From contig CM049989.1 of the NCBI GenBank assembly GCA_016630955.3, positions 1,922,001 through 1,986,000 on the forward strand: a stretch of 64,000 nt of DNA, given 5' to 3'. This DNA comes from Didymella arachidicola. Its lineage: Eukaryota > Ascomycota > Dothideomycetes > Pleosporales > Didymellaceae. A program made the position numbers and the translations under genes. The notes under the pieces are model-generated. The model was not told the DNA's origin. It did no database searches and saw nothing but the letters and a program-made list of their open reading frames with translations. Below, one piece after another: positions 10,154 through 18,065 of this stretch; position 1 is the first letter of the stretch; each line of letters opens with the position of its first letter.

Positions 10154-12012
10154 GGTGAGATTTGGTAAAGAATGTCGTGTGAATGGTAAGGCCTTTGTTG
10201 GTATTAGAAAGCTTGAGCTCCTGATTGAAGTCCTTTTAGAGAGCCGCCTCGCTCTTTTAATGACACTCTGCTGGTCTGGACGTCGATCGGCTCGTCGGTA
10301 TCTACCGAGAGATGGGATCAGGACGTTTCGATCCACATGCACGTCCCGAAATTCGTGTTGCTTGATATGCTTGTTAGTAGGCGTTGGGAGATTATACGTT
10401 TCAATTTTCGACGTTTCGGAACATGGATGACCGGGAGCACAGCCGTCGCATGTGGAGCTGGGCTGCAACCGTGCATCCACAACCACGCATCGCCTCACTA
10501 AACATATATTGCATGCGCTGAGTGGTTGTTTCGTACGATGTTGCGAGGGGCGTACCACGGTATGTTCACCGCTGCTGAAGGTCTGATAGCATCTATTCGG
10601 CCCGAGTCATCTAGTTCCGACTACATACGAGCCTTACATGCAATGTAGCCCGTTCGACATCAACAGACTACCTCGATGCAATCCGAGCTCTCTATTCTTG
10701 AAAATCAGCATATTGTTCGTCAACAATTCACGAAGTGTTCTACTGTCAACCATCCAAGATGGCCACTAGGCTACCGAGATCTAGCCAGAAAGGCCTCGAT
10801 GCCAATCTCTCATGTCGTGTATCTCTGTTCTCGACCCCATAGCCAAGTAACCTCGTCGACTTTAAGCGATCTGTTCACGAGAGCCAAACCCCTCTCGACC
10901 AAATCGCCGCAAAGGCGACAAGATGTGTGTCTATGGCGAGCACTTCCAGATTAGTTTGAGCAAAGCGCTCATTGCGCAGGTATTCGAGGACACTAAGCTT
11001 GGACGTCAGTCACACGGGCATCAAGACTTTCGGCACTATCTCTAGCCATGCCCTTCGATTCGACAATCCCTTTGTGTGTCAAGACAAAGCAGTGAATGAC
11101 CTCCTACATATGCCTGCGTATACAGACGATAAAGTACCTCGCAAACCACTCCTATGCTTTCTTTCGCACTACTCCTATGCTTTCTTGCGCACTACTCCTA
11201 TGTTTTCTTGTGCACTACTCCTATGTTTTCTTGTGCACTACTCCTATGTTTTCTTGTGCACCACTCCCATTCATTCATCTAATTATCACTCTCGTCTCCA
11301 CCATCATCTCCCAAACAAACCCCTCCAATACGCCGTTAAACACAGACGATACAATCCTCACCCGAATGCAACAACCCCAAGAAGCCGAAGGCTACCTACA
11401 AAGAGAATAGTGTCTCTGCTCTCGCAGTACGCATGTCATGTCTTTATCTGGACTAAACTTGGATGGTACTGTTTAACACGCAAATTCTCGCTCGCTGCGG
11501 GTGTCTCGAAAAACTCCAGAGCCTCACCATTCACACTCATCTCGCTCGTAGCAATCTATCGCGGGTTCGCGTCTCGGGGTCCTTGCTCCATAGCATCAAA
11601 CGCACATGAACCCAGGCTCGAGGGGAGCCAAGGAGCATGCGATCCGGGGAATGGTCGTCTTGATACGAAGTATTTGTTGCCGGATTGTGCAAGCTACTCA
11701 CCTCCAGGTATACGAATTGAACACCTTATCCGTTTGGTTGTACCGCTGCATGTGTCAGGTAGCAGTGTGGCGCATACCTTTGTAGGTAACTTTGGTAGTT
11801 GGATGTAGGTATGCCCTGCATAGCTGATATAATGATGTGTCAAAAGTTCCTTCCACTCTGTTAGATTCGCACTAAGCGTCACTAAAAGGTTATCTTTTCT
11901 TTCTATAGAGGAACTTCACACAATATAGAGACTTTTCTCTAAAAATTCTAAAGAAGGATAGAGAATTATATAGACTTACTTTTCTACTCTTAGAAATTTA
12001 AATAAATACATC
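10154..12012. other. Intergenic region with minisatellite and AT-rich tail
   Basis: No supported gene is seen. It contains a 23-bp minisatellite at 11145-11259. From about 11880 the sequence becomes strongly AT-rich up to the transposon E1 at 12015, which looks like a degraded landing zone. Long open frames near 10970-11800 run through the minisatellite and are judged non-coding. Confidence 0.5.
11145..11259. repeat. Minisatellite, 23-bp unit x5
   Basis: Five head-to-tail units of 23 bp share the core ACTACTCCTATG. The last three are identical or nearly so, the first two differ by C/T changes, and a truncated sixth unit (ACCACTCCCAT) follows. Boundaries were counted base by base. Confidence 0.9.
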
Positions 12013-12014
12013 TA

Positions 12015-12053
12015 ACGTAAGTGCATAGCGAGCGCGCCAGCTAGGCGAGCGCG
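12015..12053 (+). repeat. E1 left terminal inverted repeat
   Basis: The sequence starts ACGTAAGTGC. The 9-bp boxes occupy element positions 18-26 and 35-43 (box 2 runs just past the perfect repeat). It matches the right end with two differences (A/G at position 6 and A/G at position 25). Confidence 0.9.
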
Positions 12054-12058
12054 AAATA

Positions 12059-13705
12059 TTAATCGCTAACCTCTACTACATCTTTCTTACACGTGCGCGA
12101 ATTATAACCAGTCTCTCTGCAGAGCCTACAGTGCCCTTTGCCCCTTTTGCCTGTACCTGTTCGAACTCTACCCTCACGACTCTCCCCTTCAACCTGCGCC
12201 TCAACGTCGTATTGGGCTATTAACTCCTCTGCCTCTTCTTTTGACAGGTCTCCACCCTCTTGAATACGCTTTATTTTCCGTGATTTGCGCTCAGAGGCTG
12301 CTTTGTTTGACGCTTCAAGCTGCAGCACTCTGGCTGCCAACAACGTCTGCCCATGCAGCAGCATTGCCGTGCCTCTCTGCAGCTGATCAACAATCTCAAC
12401 CATCGAAGTAGGTGACGATCCTTGGTGCTTTTGAATACGATCGCGAAGCAGCGTTGATAGAGCCTGGATCTCGTTGGCGTTGTTGGGTGTCTTAGGGTTC
12501 CATTGGAGCTCCCCTAGGAGCGGCGGTGTCGGCGTGCGGACCTTCACATCAAGCTTTGATAGCACCACCAATGGATTGTTAGGCACTAATCTAGTTGCCT
12601 TGAAGCTTGCTGTAATGTTTGCCTCTGAAAATGCCTGCTTAAATACCTTTGCAAAGGTTGCGATAAAGGCTTTCCTGTTAATTCTGCCAATATAGTCCAA
12701 TGCCAAGCCTCTGATCTCTCTGCTATACGCTCGCTTCAGGGGGGCAAAACAACCCACGTCAAGCGGCTGAAGGATGTGTGACGAGTGTGGAGGCATACAG
12801 AGGGTAATTATCTTGTTCTCCTCGCAAAGCTCCTGGAAAAAAAGCGACTTGTGGCTCTCGTGGCCGTTAAGTATGAGCAGCACGTAGCTACCCACCCTCC
12901 GGCCCTCAATCTGCTTGATAAAGTGCCTGAGCCAGGCTACACCAATATTGTTGGTAGTCCAGCCGTTGTCACTTACCCTAATGCGCCATTAGGACTTCAA
13001 ATCAGGGAACCAAGCCTTGTTGAGGTGCTTCGCTTTGAAGATAAGGTAGGGCGCGATTGCCTAGCCCATCGCGTTGATCGCAGCGATCAAAGTTACCCAC
13101 TCACGATCTCCCTGCTGGACTCCAATAGGCTTAGTACGTCTCTCTGATGCAGTAACTACTTTGACTTGATTTCCAATGCCCATTGTGAAGCCAGTCTCGT
13201 CAAAGTTGTACGTATCGTTGTCCAGGATACCGTACTTAGCCTTAACGTTCTGTACCAGGTCAAACCAGGGCTTAATAACGTCTAGGTCGCTGCAGAGGAC
13301 TCTCTGGCGATCTCTCTGTCGAGTCATACGCGATTTGACTCTAGGCTCGCGTTTAACAAAGTTTGAGGCCCATCGCGGGCCAACAGGGCCTGCGTCGCGT
13401 GCGGCGCGCAGTTGATTAGCCATATCTTCAACCCAACGAAGCGTTGGGCTAGATCCTTGCTGGTCAAGCTTCCAAATGTACTTCACAAGGGTCTGCTCTT
13501 CTGCCTTAGTAAGGTTTGATGATTTGGGGTGGGTATCGCGTGTTGATCGCGTTCCAGCGCGTCGCCGGTCAATTGACCTTCGGGATACTTTGTAGACAAT
13601 AGCAGCGCATCGCACGCTTAGTTTTTGGGGCTCTTTAGTTGCTTTTAGAGCTAGCTGGATTCTCTCTTCTTTTGAAAGCAATTTAAGGTCAGATGGTTGA
13701 TCCAT
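12059..13705 (-). pseudogene. E1 transposase pseudogene (CENP-B-type HTH, DDE_1)
   Basis: One frame runs from the ATG at 13705 to the stop at 12059, broken by a TAG at 13061-13063 (aligned with a Trp codon of the intact E3 copy) and a TAA about 30 codons further on. The N-terminal part has the psq/CENP-B-like HTH region and the first catalytic aspartate in YNFDETGF. The second catalytic site reads LNGHESH where relatives have DGHESH, an Asp-to-Asn change from GAC to AAC. The third is intact (QPLDVGCFAPLK). The C-terminal zinc knuckle reads C-x2-C-x4-Y-x4-C, with the histidine changed to tyrosine. The TGG-to-TAG, D-to-N and H-to-Y changes are all C:G-to-T:A, as RIP would cause. The copy cannot make an active enzyme. 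Confidence 0.9.
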
Positions 13706-13747
13706 TAGGGTTCAAAGATTGGTAGGCCTAGCGGCTTGTTTGGGTGG

Positions 13748-13786
13748 CGCGCTCGCCTAGCCGGCGCGCTCGCTATGCACTCACGT
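13748..13786 (-). repeat. E1 right terminal inverted repeat
   Basis: This is the reverse complement of the left end. On the minus strand it starts ACGTGAGTGC and carries the same pair of GCGAGCGCG repeats with a 17-bp period. It abuts the TA at 13787-13788. Confidence 0.9.
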
Positions 13787-13809
13787 TATATTAGAAGTAC
13801 TTTAAGTAA

Positions 13810-13836
13810 CGTACCTCACGGGCGAACGCCGCACCT
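13810..13836 (+). repeat. Possible solo transposon end (relic)
   Basis: Between E1 and E2 lies TAACGTACCTCACGGG followed by an AACGC-type stretch. This resembles the outer part of the E2 right end (TAACGTACATCACGGG). No partner end is seen, so it may be a relic of an earlier insertion or excision. Confidence 0.4.
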
Positions 13837-13886
13837 TATTTTACTAGTTAAACCTCTATTTTTACTTCTAAATAACTCCTCTAGTA

Positions 13887-13941
13887 ACGTCTGTACTAGT
13901 CTTGTGGAACGCCTGCTTTAGTGGAACGCTTTTGCCAAGAC
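13887..13941 (+). repeat. E2 left terminal inverted repeat
   Basis: It starts ACGTCTGTAC. GTGGAACGC occurs twice with a 17-bp period, and the end closes with TTTTGCCAAGAC. The outer 17 bp differ from the right end, while the boxes and inner motif are shared. Confidence 0.85.
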
Positions 13942-14015
13942 TCTCCCCCATCATACTACATTATGCCCTAGAACGCTGCACTCTGCGCCTATTTGGGCTG
14001 TAATACGCTGTAATA

Positions 14016-15670
14016 TTACTTAGAGACTAATTCTACATCATTCTTACACGTTCGCGCATTGTGCCCACTCTCTCCACACGTTCCACAGCGTCGTTGTGTT
14101 GGCTCGCCTCCTTCAGCGCGCACCCTCTTTTTTGGCTTCTTACCATCACTACGCGCGCCAAACTCCTTTAAAGCAGTTAATCGCTGCGCCTCTCTAACCG
14201 TCATACTCCCTCCTGACTGTATCTTCTTTCTTTTGTGCGATTTACGCTCTGTTGTAGCTGCTAGGGCCTCTTGAAGCTGAACGTTTTCCTTCTTCAACAA
14301 AGCTAGCTCGTACACCACACCCTTTGCTCCCTTTAGGAGGTGCTCAGACGCGCTGGTAGTAGACGTTGGTGAGCTACCAAAGTGACTCTTGTACTTGTTT
14401 CGAATTAGAGTTAATTGCAACTTAAATTTATTTACGTTCTTTAGGGTTTAGGACTGCCAGGGCTCGTTGTTGGTGGGGAGTGGTGGTGATAGAGTCCGCA
14501 GCTTCACATTAAGGGTCGATATGACCCGTTGTGGGTTAAAAGGGACCAATCCAGCCCCTCGGAACCCTCCCTAGATGTTGCTAGGGGTAATAGTCGCATC
14601 GTATGCAGCTTTAAGGCATACTAGGAACGCCTGCTTGTCTATGTGGTTGATCCGGTTGCGTGAGAGCCTGTTGACCTGATGCCCGTACTCCTGCTTCAAA
14701 GGGGCAAAACAACCCACGTCAAGCGGCTGCAAGAGGTGTGATGAGTGCACAGGCATTGTAAGAGTTACAATATTGTTCTCTTTGCAGTATTGGGTGAATG
14801 CTGCTGCCTGGTGGCTCTCATGGCCGTCTACAAGTAGCAAACGGTGGGTCCCATAGGTACGCTCCTTAGTATGCCTGTCAAAGTGCTTCAACCAGTCAAG
14901 ACCGAGCTTGTTGTTAGTCCAGCCGTTCTCAGAGACCCCAATTACCTAGTCCTGGGGCAGATCTTTGTTCTTAGTCCATTTGATCTGGTGGTCTTTGCCT
15001 TTGAGGATGATGAAGGGTGGGATGGCCCACCCTGTAGCATTCACGCCTAAAATCAACGTAGCCCACTCTTTACTGCCTGGCTGGATCTGCTTGCTCGTCC
15101 TGGGTTCTCTGCGCCTGCAACTACTGCTCCAGGGGTAATCTGACCCATTACAGAGCCAGTCTCGGCAAAGTTGTACGTGTCTTCGTCCACAATGCCGTAC
15201 TTGGCTTTGACATTGGCTACTAGGCTGAACCAGCCCTGTATCATCTCAGGATCCTCGCAGAGGGCTCTCTTGTAGTCATACTTGCGACTAAACTTCACTT
15301 TTAGCCTTGGTTGACGCTTAACGAACGTACTGGGCCAGTTTTGGCTAACAGGGGCCATTCCGCGCTCTTGTCGCAGTATATTGGCCATATCAGCCACATC
15401 TGACAAGCGAGGGGGTGCTCCTCGCTGTATGAGGTAAAGAACGTGATCAACAATTGCCTCCTCTGCGTGCTCGTCCAGATACCGTCGGCTAGGCATAGAA
15501 TCAGCTCTTGAGGGCTGTCCAGCGCGTCGTCGGCTTAGGGTGCCTTGTTGTACGTTGTAGATAGCTGCAGCGCGTCGCAGGGAGAGGTTCGCGTCTTGTT
15601 TAAGAGCTTAAAGCGCAAGCTGTATCTGAGCTTCTTTTAAGGCGTCTAATTGGCGTTGATTAGAAGGCAT
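14016..15670 (-). pseudogene. E2 transposase pseudogene
   Basis: The frame starts at the ATG at 15670 (MPSNQRQLDALKEAQIQ) and ends at 14016 with a zinc knuckle CGTCGESGHNARTC identical in layout to E3. Breaks include a TAA at about codon 21, a frameshift near 15100, a TAG replacing Trp in LPQD(W) near 14948, and a TAG replacing Gln in NI(Q)GGFRGAG at 14571. More damage lies near 14430-14460. The first catalytic motif reads YNFAETGS instead of YNFDETGF, so an active-site aspartate is lost. DGHESH and QPLDVGCFAPLK are kept. The two TAG changes are RIP-like (TGG to TAG, CAG to TAG); the first stop, the D-to-A change and the frameshift are not. The copy is inactive. Confidence 0.9.
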
Positions 15671-15696
15671 TAAGATGGTGATAGTGTTTTGGTGTG

Positions 15697-15751
15697 GTCT
15701 TGGCAAAAGCTTTCCACTAGAGGGTGCGTTCCACGAACCCGTGATGTACGT
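15697..15751 (-). repeat. E2 right terminal inverted repeat
   Basis: Read on the minus strand it starts ACGTACATCACGGG, with boxes GTGGAACGC and GTGGAAAGC at the same positions as the left end, then TTTTGCCAAGAC. Confidence 0.85.
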
Positions 15752-15753
15752 TA

Positions 15754-15860
15754 TTTACTATACAAATCTAAGGAAAATTAAAATCTTCTTACTCTACTCT
15801 TCTACTGTATAGTAATATGGCATTTCTATCTCTTCTTAATTAAGCCTAGATTTATTTAGA
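15754..15860. other. AT-rich spacer between E2 and E3
   Basis: About 107 bp of strongly AT-rich sequence with no coding potential. Together with the spacers at 11880-12012 and 13789-13884 it suggests one AT-rich host tract into which the three elements inserted at TA sites. Confidence 0.6.
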
Positions 15861-15862
15861 TA

Positions 15863-15917
15863 ACGTCTATACTAGGTTCGTGGGCCACCGCCTCTTGTAG
15901 GCCACTTTTGCCAAGAC
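15863..15917 (+). repeat. E3 left terminal inverted repeat
   Basis: It starts ACGTCTATAC. The boxes are GTGGGCCAC and GTAGGCCAC, 17 bp apart. The outer segment resembles the E2 left end (ACGTCTGTACTAG). Confidence 0.85.
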
Positions 15918-15991
15918 CCCACCAAAACTCACCCTATTGTAGCCTAAAACACCACAAACTGGCGCTGCATAAGGCGAAACAAGCTGCAATA

Positions 15992-17647
15992 TTACTTAGA
16001 GACTAATTCTACATCATTCTTGCACGTTCGCGCGTTGTGCCCACTCTCTCCGCACCGTCCACAGCGTCGTTGGGATGGTTCACCTCCTTCAGCGCGCACC
16101 TGCTTCTTTGCCTTCTTACCATCACCACGCGCGCCAAACTCCTGTAGAGCAGTCAACCGCTGGCCTTCCTCAACTGCAAGGCTTCCCTCAGCTTGAATAC
16201 GCTTTCTTTTGTGCGATTTACGTCGCGTAGCGGCTTCATTGGCTGCCCGAAGCTCAGCTATCTCCCTTTGCGCTAACACCAGCTTGTGCGCAATAATTGC
16301 TGCCCCCTTTGACACCTTCTTGAACCCTTCAACCATAGAAGTAGGTGAGCTGTCTACGTGCCTCTGAATCCTCTTCTTTACAAGCGTTGATTGCGACCCA
16401 AATTCTAGGGTATTGCTTGGGGTTTGCGACTGCCAGGGCTCGTTATTTGAGGGGAGTGGTGGCAATGGAGTGCGCAGTTTTACATTCAGGGCCAATACGA
16501 CGCGATCCGGGGCAAACGGAGCCAATCCAGCCCCTCGGAACCCTCCTTGAATGTTGCTAGGGGTAAAAGCTTTCTTGTGAGCTGCTTTAAAGCATGGGAG
16601 GAACTCCTGCTTTGTGATGTGGTTGATCCGGTTGTGTATGAGCCGATTGACCTCATCCCCGTACGCCTTCTTCAGAGGGCCAAAACCAGCCACGTCAAGT
16701 GGCTGCAGGAGGTGCGACGAGTGCGCAGGCATGCATAGGGTGACAATCTTGTGGTCCTTGCAGTATTGCTTGAATTCTGCAGAGTTGTGGCTCCCATGAC
16801 CATCAATAATCAGCAAACGGTAGGTGCCGACAGTATGCGTCTTTGTATGCCTGTCAAAGTGCTTCAACCAGTCAAAACCAAGCTTATTAGTAGTCCAGCC
16901 GTTCTCAGAGATAGCAATAGTCCAATCCTGGGGCAGTTCGTCGTCCTTGTACCAGCTAGACTGGTGTTGGCGGGCTTTAAAGATAATGTAGGGCGGAATG
17001 GCCCACCCTGTGGCATTGATGCCCTCAATGACTGTTACCCACTCCCGGTTGCCTGGCTGGACCTGCTTTGCTCGTCCTGGCTTCTCAGCATCTGTGACAA
17101 CGACTCCAGTAGATATCTGGCCCATCATGAAGCCTGTCTCGTCAAAGTTGTACGTGTCGTCGTCCTGGATGCCATACTTGGCTTTAGTATTGGCTACAAG
17201 GTTGAACCAGCCCTGTATGACCTCAGGATCCTCACATAGGGCTCGCTTGTAGTCGTACTTGCGATTGAAGACTGTTTTGAGCTCCTCCTGACGCGAAACA
17301 AACCTGCTGGCCCACCTTGGGCCAACAGGGGCCAAACTGCGCTCTTTTCGCAGAGAATTGGCCATATCAGCCACAACTTCAAGCCGGGGGGGCTCTCGTC
17401 GCGTGACCAGCTCAATTATGCGCACAACAATCACCTGCTCCTCAGCGCTGGTTAGATTCTGTAGGTTGGCCATAGTATCAACCCTTGAAGGTCGTCCAAC
17501 GCGTCGATGGTGTAGTGTAGTTCGAGAGACTCTGTAGATAGCTGCAGCGCGTCGCACTGAGAGATTCGCGTCTTGTTTGAGAGCTAAAAGCGCAAGCTGT
17601 ACCTGACACTCGTTTGACGCGTTAAAGTGTGCTTGTTGGGGTGGCAT
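15992..17647 (-). CDS. E3 transposase, DD35D type with C-terminal zinc knuckle
   Basis: A single uninterrupted exon encodes 551 aa starting MPPQQAHF. The N-terminal residues (about 15-55) form a psq-like HTH, followed at about 60-125 by the CENP-B/Tc5-type HTH (PVGPRWASRFVSRQ). Catalytic residues are D169 (YNFDETGF), D282 (IIDGHGSH) and D318 (LQPLDVAGF), with 35 residues between the last two, as in the DD35D pogo/Fot1 group. The third motif is followed by AGFGPLK, where the other copies have GCFAPLK. A coiled-coil-like segment (about 445-490) precedes a retroviral-type CCHC knuckle with C529, C532, H537 and C542. The enzyme would bind the terminal repeats and cut and paste at TA. It has none of the stop codons seen in E1, E2 and E4. 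Confidence 0.9.
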   Translation of the reverse strand: MPPQQAHFNASNECQVQLALLALKQDANLSVRRAAAIYRVSRTTLHHRRVGRPSRVDTMANLQNLTSAEEQVIVVRIIELVTRREPPRLEVVADMANSLRKERSLAPVGPRWASRFVSRQEELKTVFNRKYDYKRALCEDPEVIQGWFNLVANTKAKYGIQDDDTYNFDETGFMMGQISTGVVVTDAEKPGRAKQVQPGNREWVTVIEGINATGWAIPPYIIFKARQHQSSWYKDDELPQDWTIAISENGWTTNKLGFDWLKHFDRHTKTHTVGTYRLLIIDGHGSHNSAEFKQYCKDHKIVTLCMPAHSSHLLQPLDVAGFGPLKKAYGDEVNRLIHNRINHITKQEFLPCFKAAHKKAFTPSNIQGGFRGAGLAPFAPDRVVLALNVKLRTPLPPLPSNNEPWQSQTPSNTLEFGSQSTLVKKRIQRHVDSSPTSMVEGFKKVSKGAAIIAHKLVLAQREIAELRAANEAATRRKSHKRKRIQAEGSLAVEEGQRLTALQEFGARGDGKKAKKQVRAEGGEPSQRRCGRCGESGHNARTCKNDVELVSK

Positions 17648-17672
17648 TAGTGTAAGGGGTGGTTTTGGTGTG

Positions 17673-17727
17673 GTCTTGGCAAAAGTGGCCCGCTCGTTGA
17701 CATGGTCCGCTCGTTGTACATGTACGT
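17673..17727 (-). repeat. E3 right terminal inverted repeat
   Basis: Read on the minus strand it starts ACGTACATGTAC. The repeats AACGAGCGGACCA and AACGAGCGGGCCA lie 17 bp apart, then TTTTGCCAAGACC. The TA at 17728-17729 follows. Confidence 0.85.
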
Positions 17728-17729
17728 TA

Positions 17730-18065
17730 AAGCTTGCAGCTAGTTAGAAATAAAGTGTTTACCTCTGTAGTAGAATGTAGGTAGTGTAAGTATTTGGGTA
17801 GGTATTAATGCGTTAGTGGAGTTCTAATTTCCTCTCAGACCTAAGGAATGGGGTTGGCTTGAGTTCTCGTAGGGGGGAGAGTATGGTGAAATTTTGGAGC
17901 TAGAGAGAGTAAACGTGTAGATGTGGAAGAGCTTGTTAACGTAGAAGCAATCGTTATTATCTGTACCAGGGGTAATGTAAGAAAAATGGCCAAAAAAGAG
18001 CATAGTGCCGCTGCGGTCTTGCTCAGTTCCGTTTTCTATGGCATGCGTTGCATCGGACCCAACTG
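17730..18065. other. Flank between E3 and the HET gene
   Basis: About 0.3 kb, AT-rich near E3. No gene is seen. It forms the 3' flank of the HET-domain gene. Confidence 0.4.

Larger units (their letters stand above)
12015..13786 (-). mobile_element. E1: pogo/Fot1-like DNA transposon, decayed, TA-flanked
   Basis: The 1772-bp element is flanked by TA on both sides (12013-12014 and 13787-13788). Its termini are inverted repeats of at least 39 bp (12015-12053 and 13748-13786) that begin ACGTRAGTGCATA and contain two copies of GCGAGCGCG 17 bp apart. A transposase-derived frame fills the inside on the minus strand, interrupted by two stops. The structure fits Tc1/mariner-superfamily elements of the pogo/Fot1 group, which insert at TA and duplicate it. 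Confidence 0.9.
13887..15751 (-). mobile_element. E2: pogo/Fot1-like DNA transposon, heavily decayed
   Basis: The 1865-bp element is flanked by TA (13885-13886 and 15752-15753). Its ends start ACGT, carry the box GTGGAACGC at positions 18-26 and 35-43, and converge on the inner motif TTTTGCCAAGAC. It is the same family and exactly the same length as E3. The transposase frame on the minus strand is broken several times. Confidence 0.9.
15863..17727 (-). mobile_element. E3: intact pogo/Fot1-like DNA transposon
   Basis: The 1865-bp element is flanked by TA (15861-15862 and 17728-17729) and has ACGT termini. Each end has two 9-bp boxes at positions 18-26 and 35-43 (consensus GYRGRCCAY) and the inner motif TTTTGCCAAGAC. 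The transposase frame is uninterrupted and keeps all catalytic residues, so this copy is potentially autonomous. The outer parts of the two ends differ from each other much more than in E1 or E4. Confidence 0.9.

Noticed and set aside
10972..11808. 278-codon frame through the 23-bp minisatellite
   Set aside because: The apparent periodic protein is the translated minisatellite; 23 is not a multiple of 3, there is no domain, and the start has no support.
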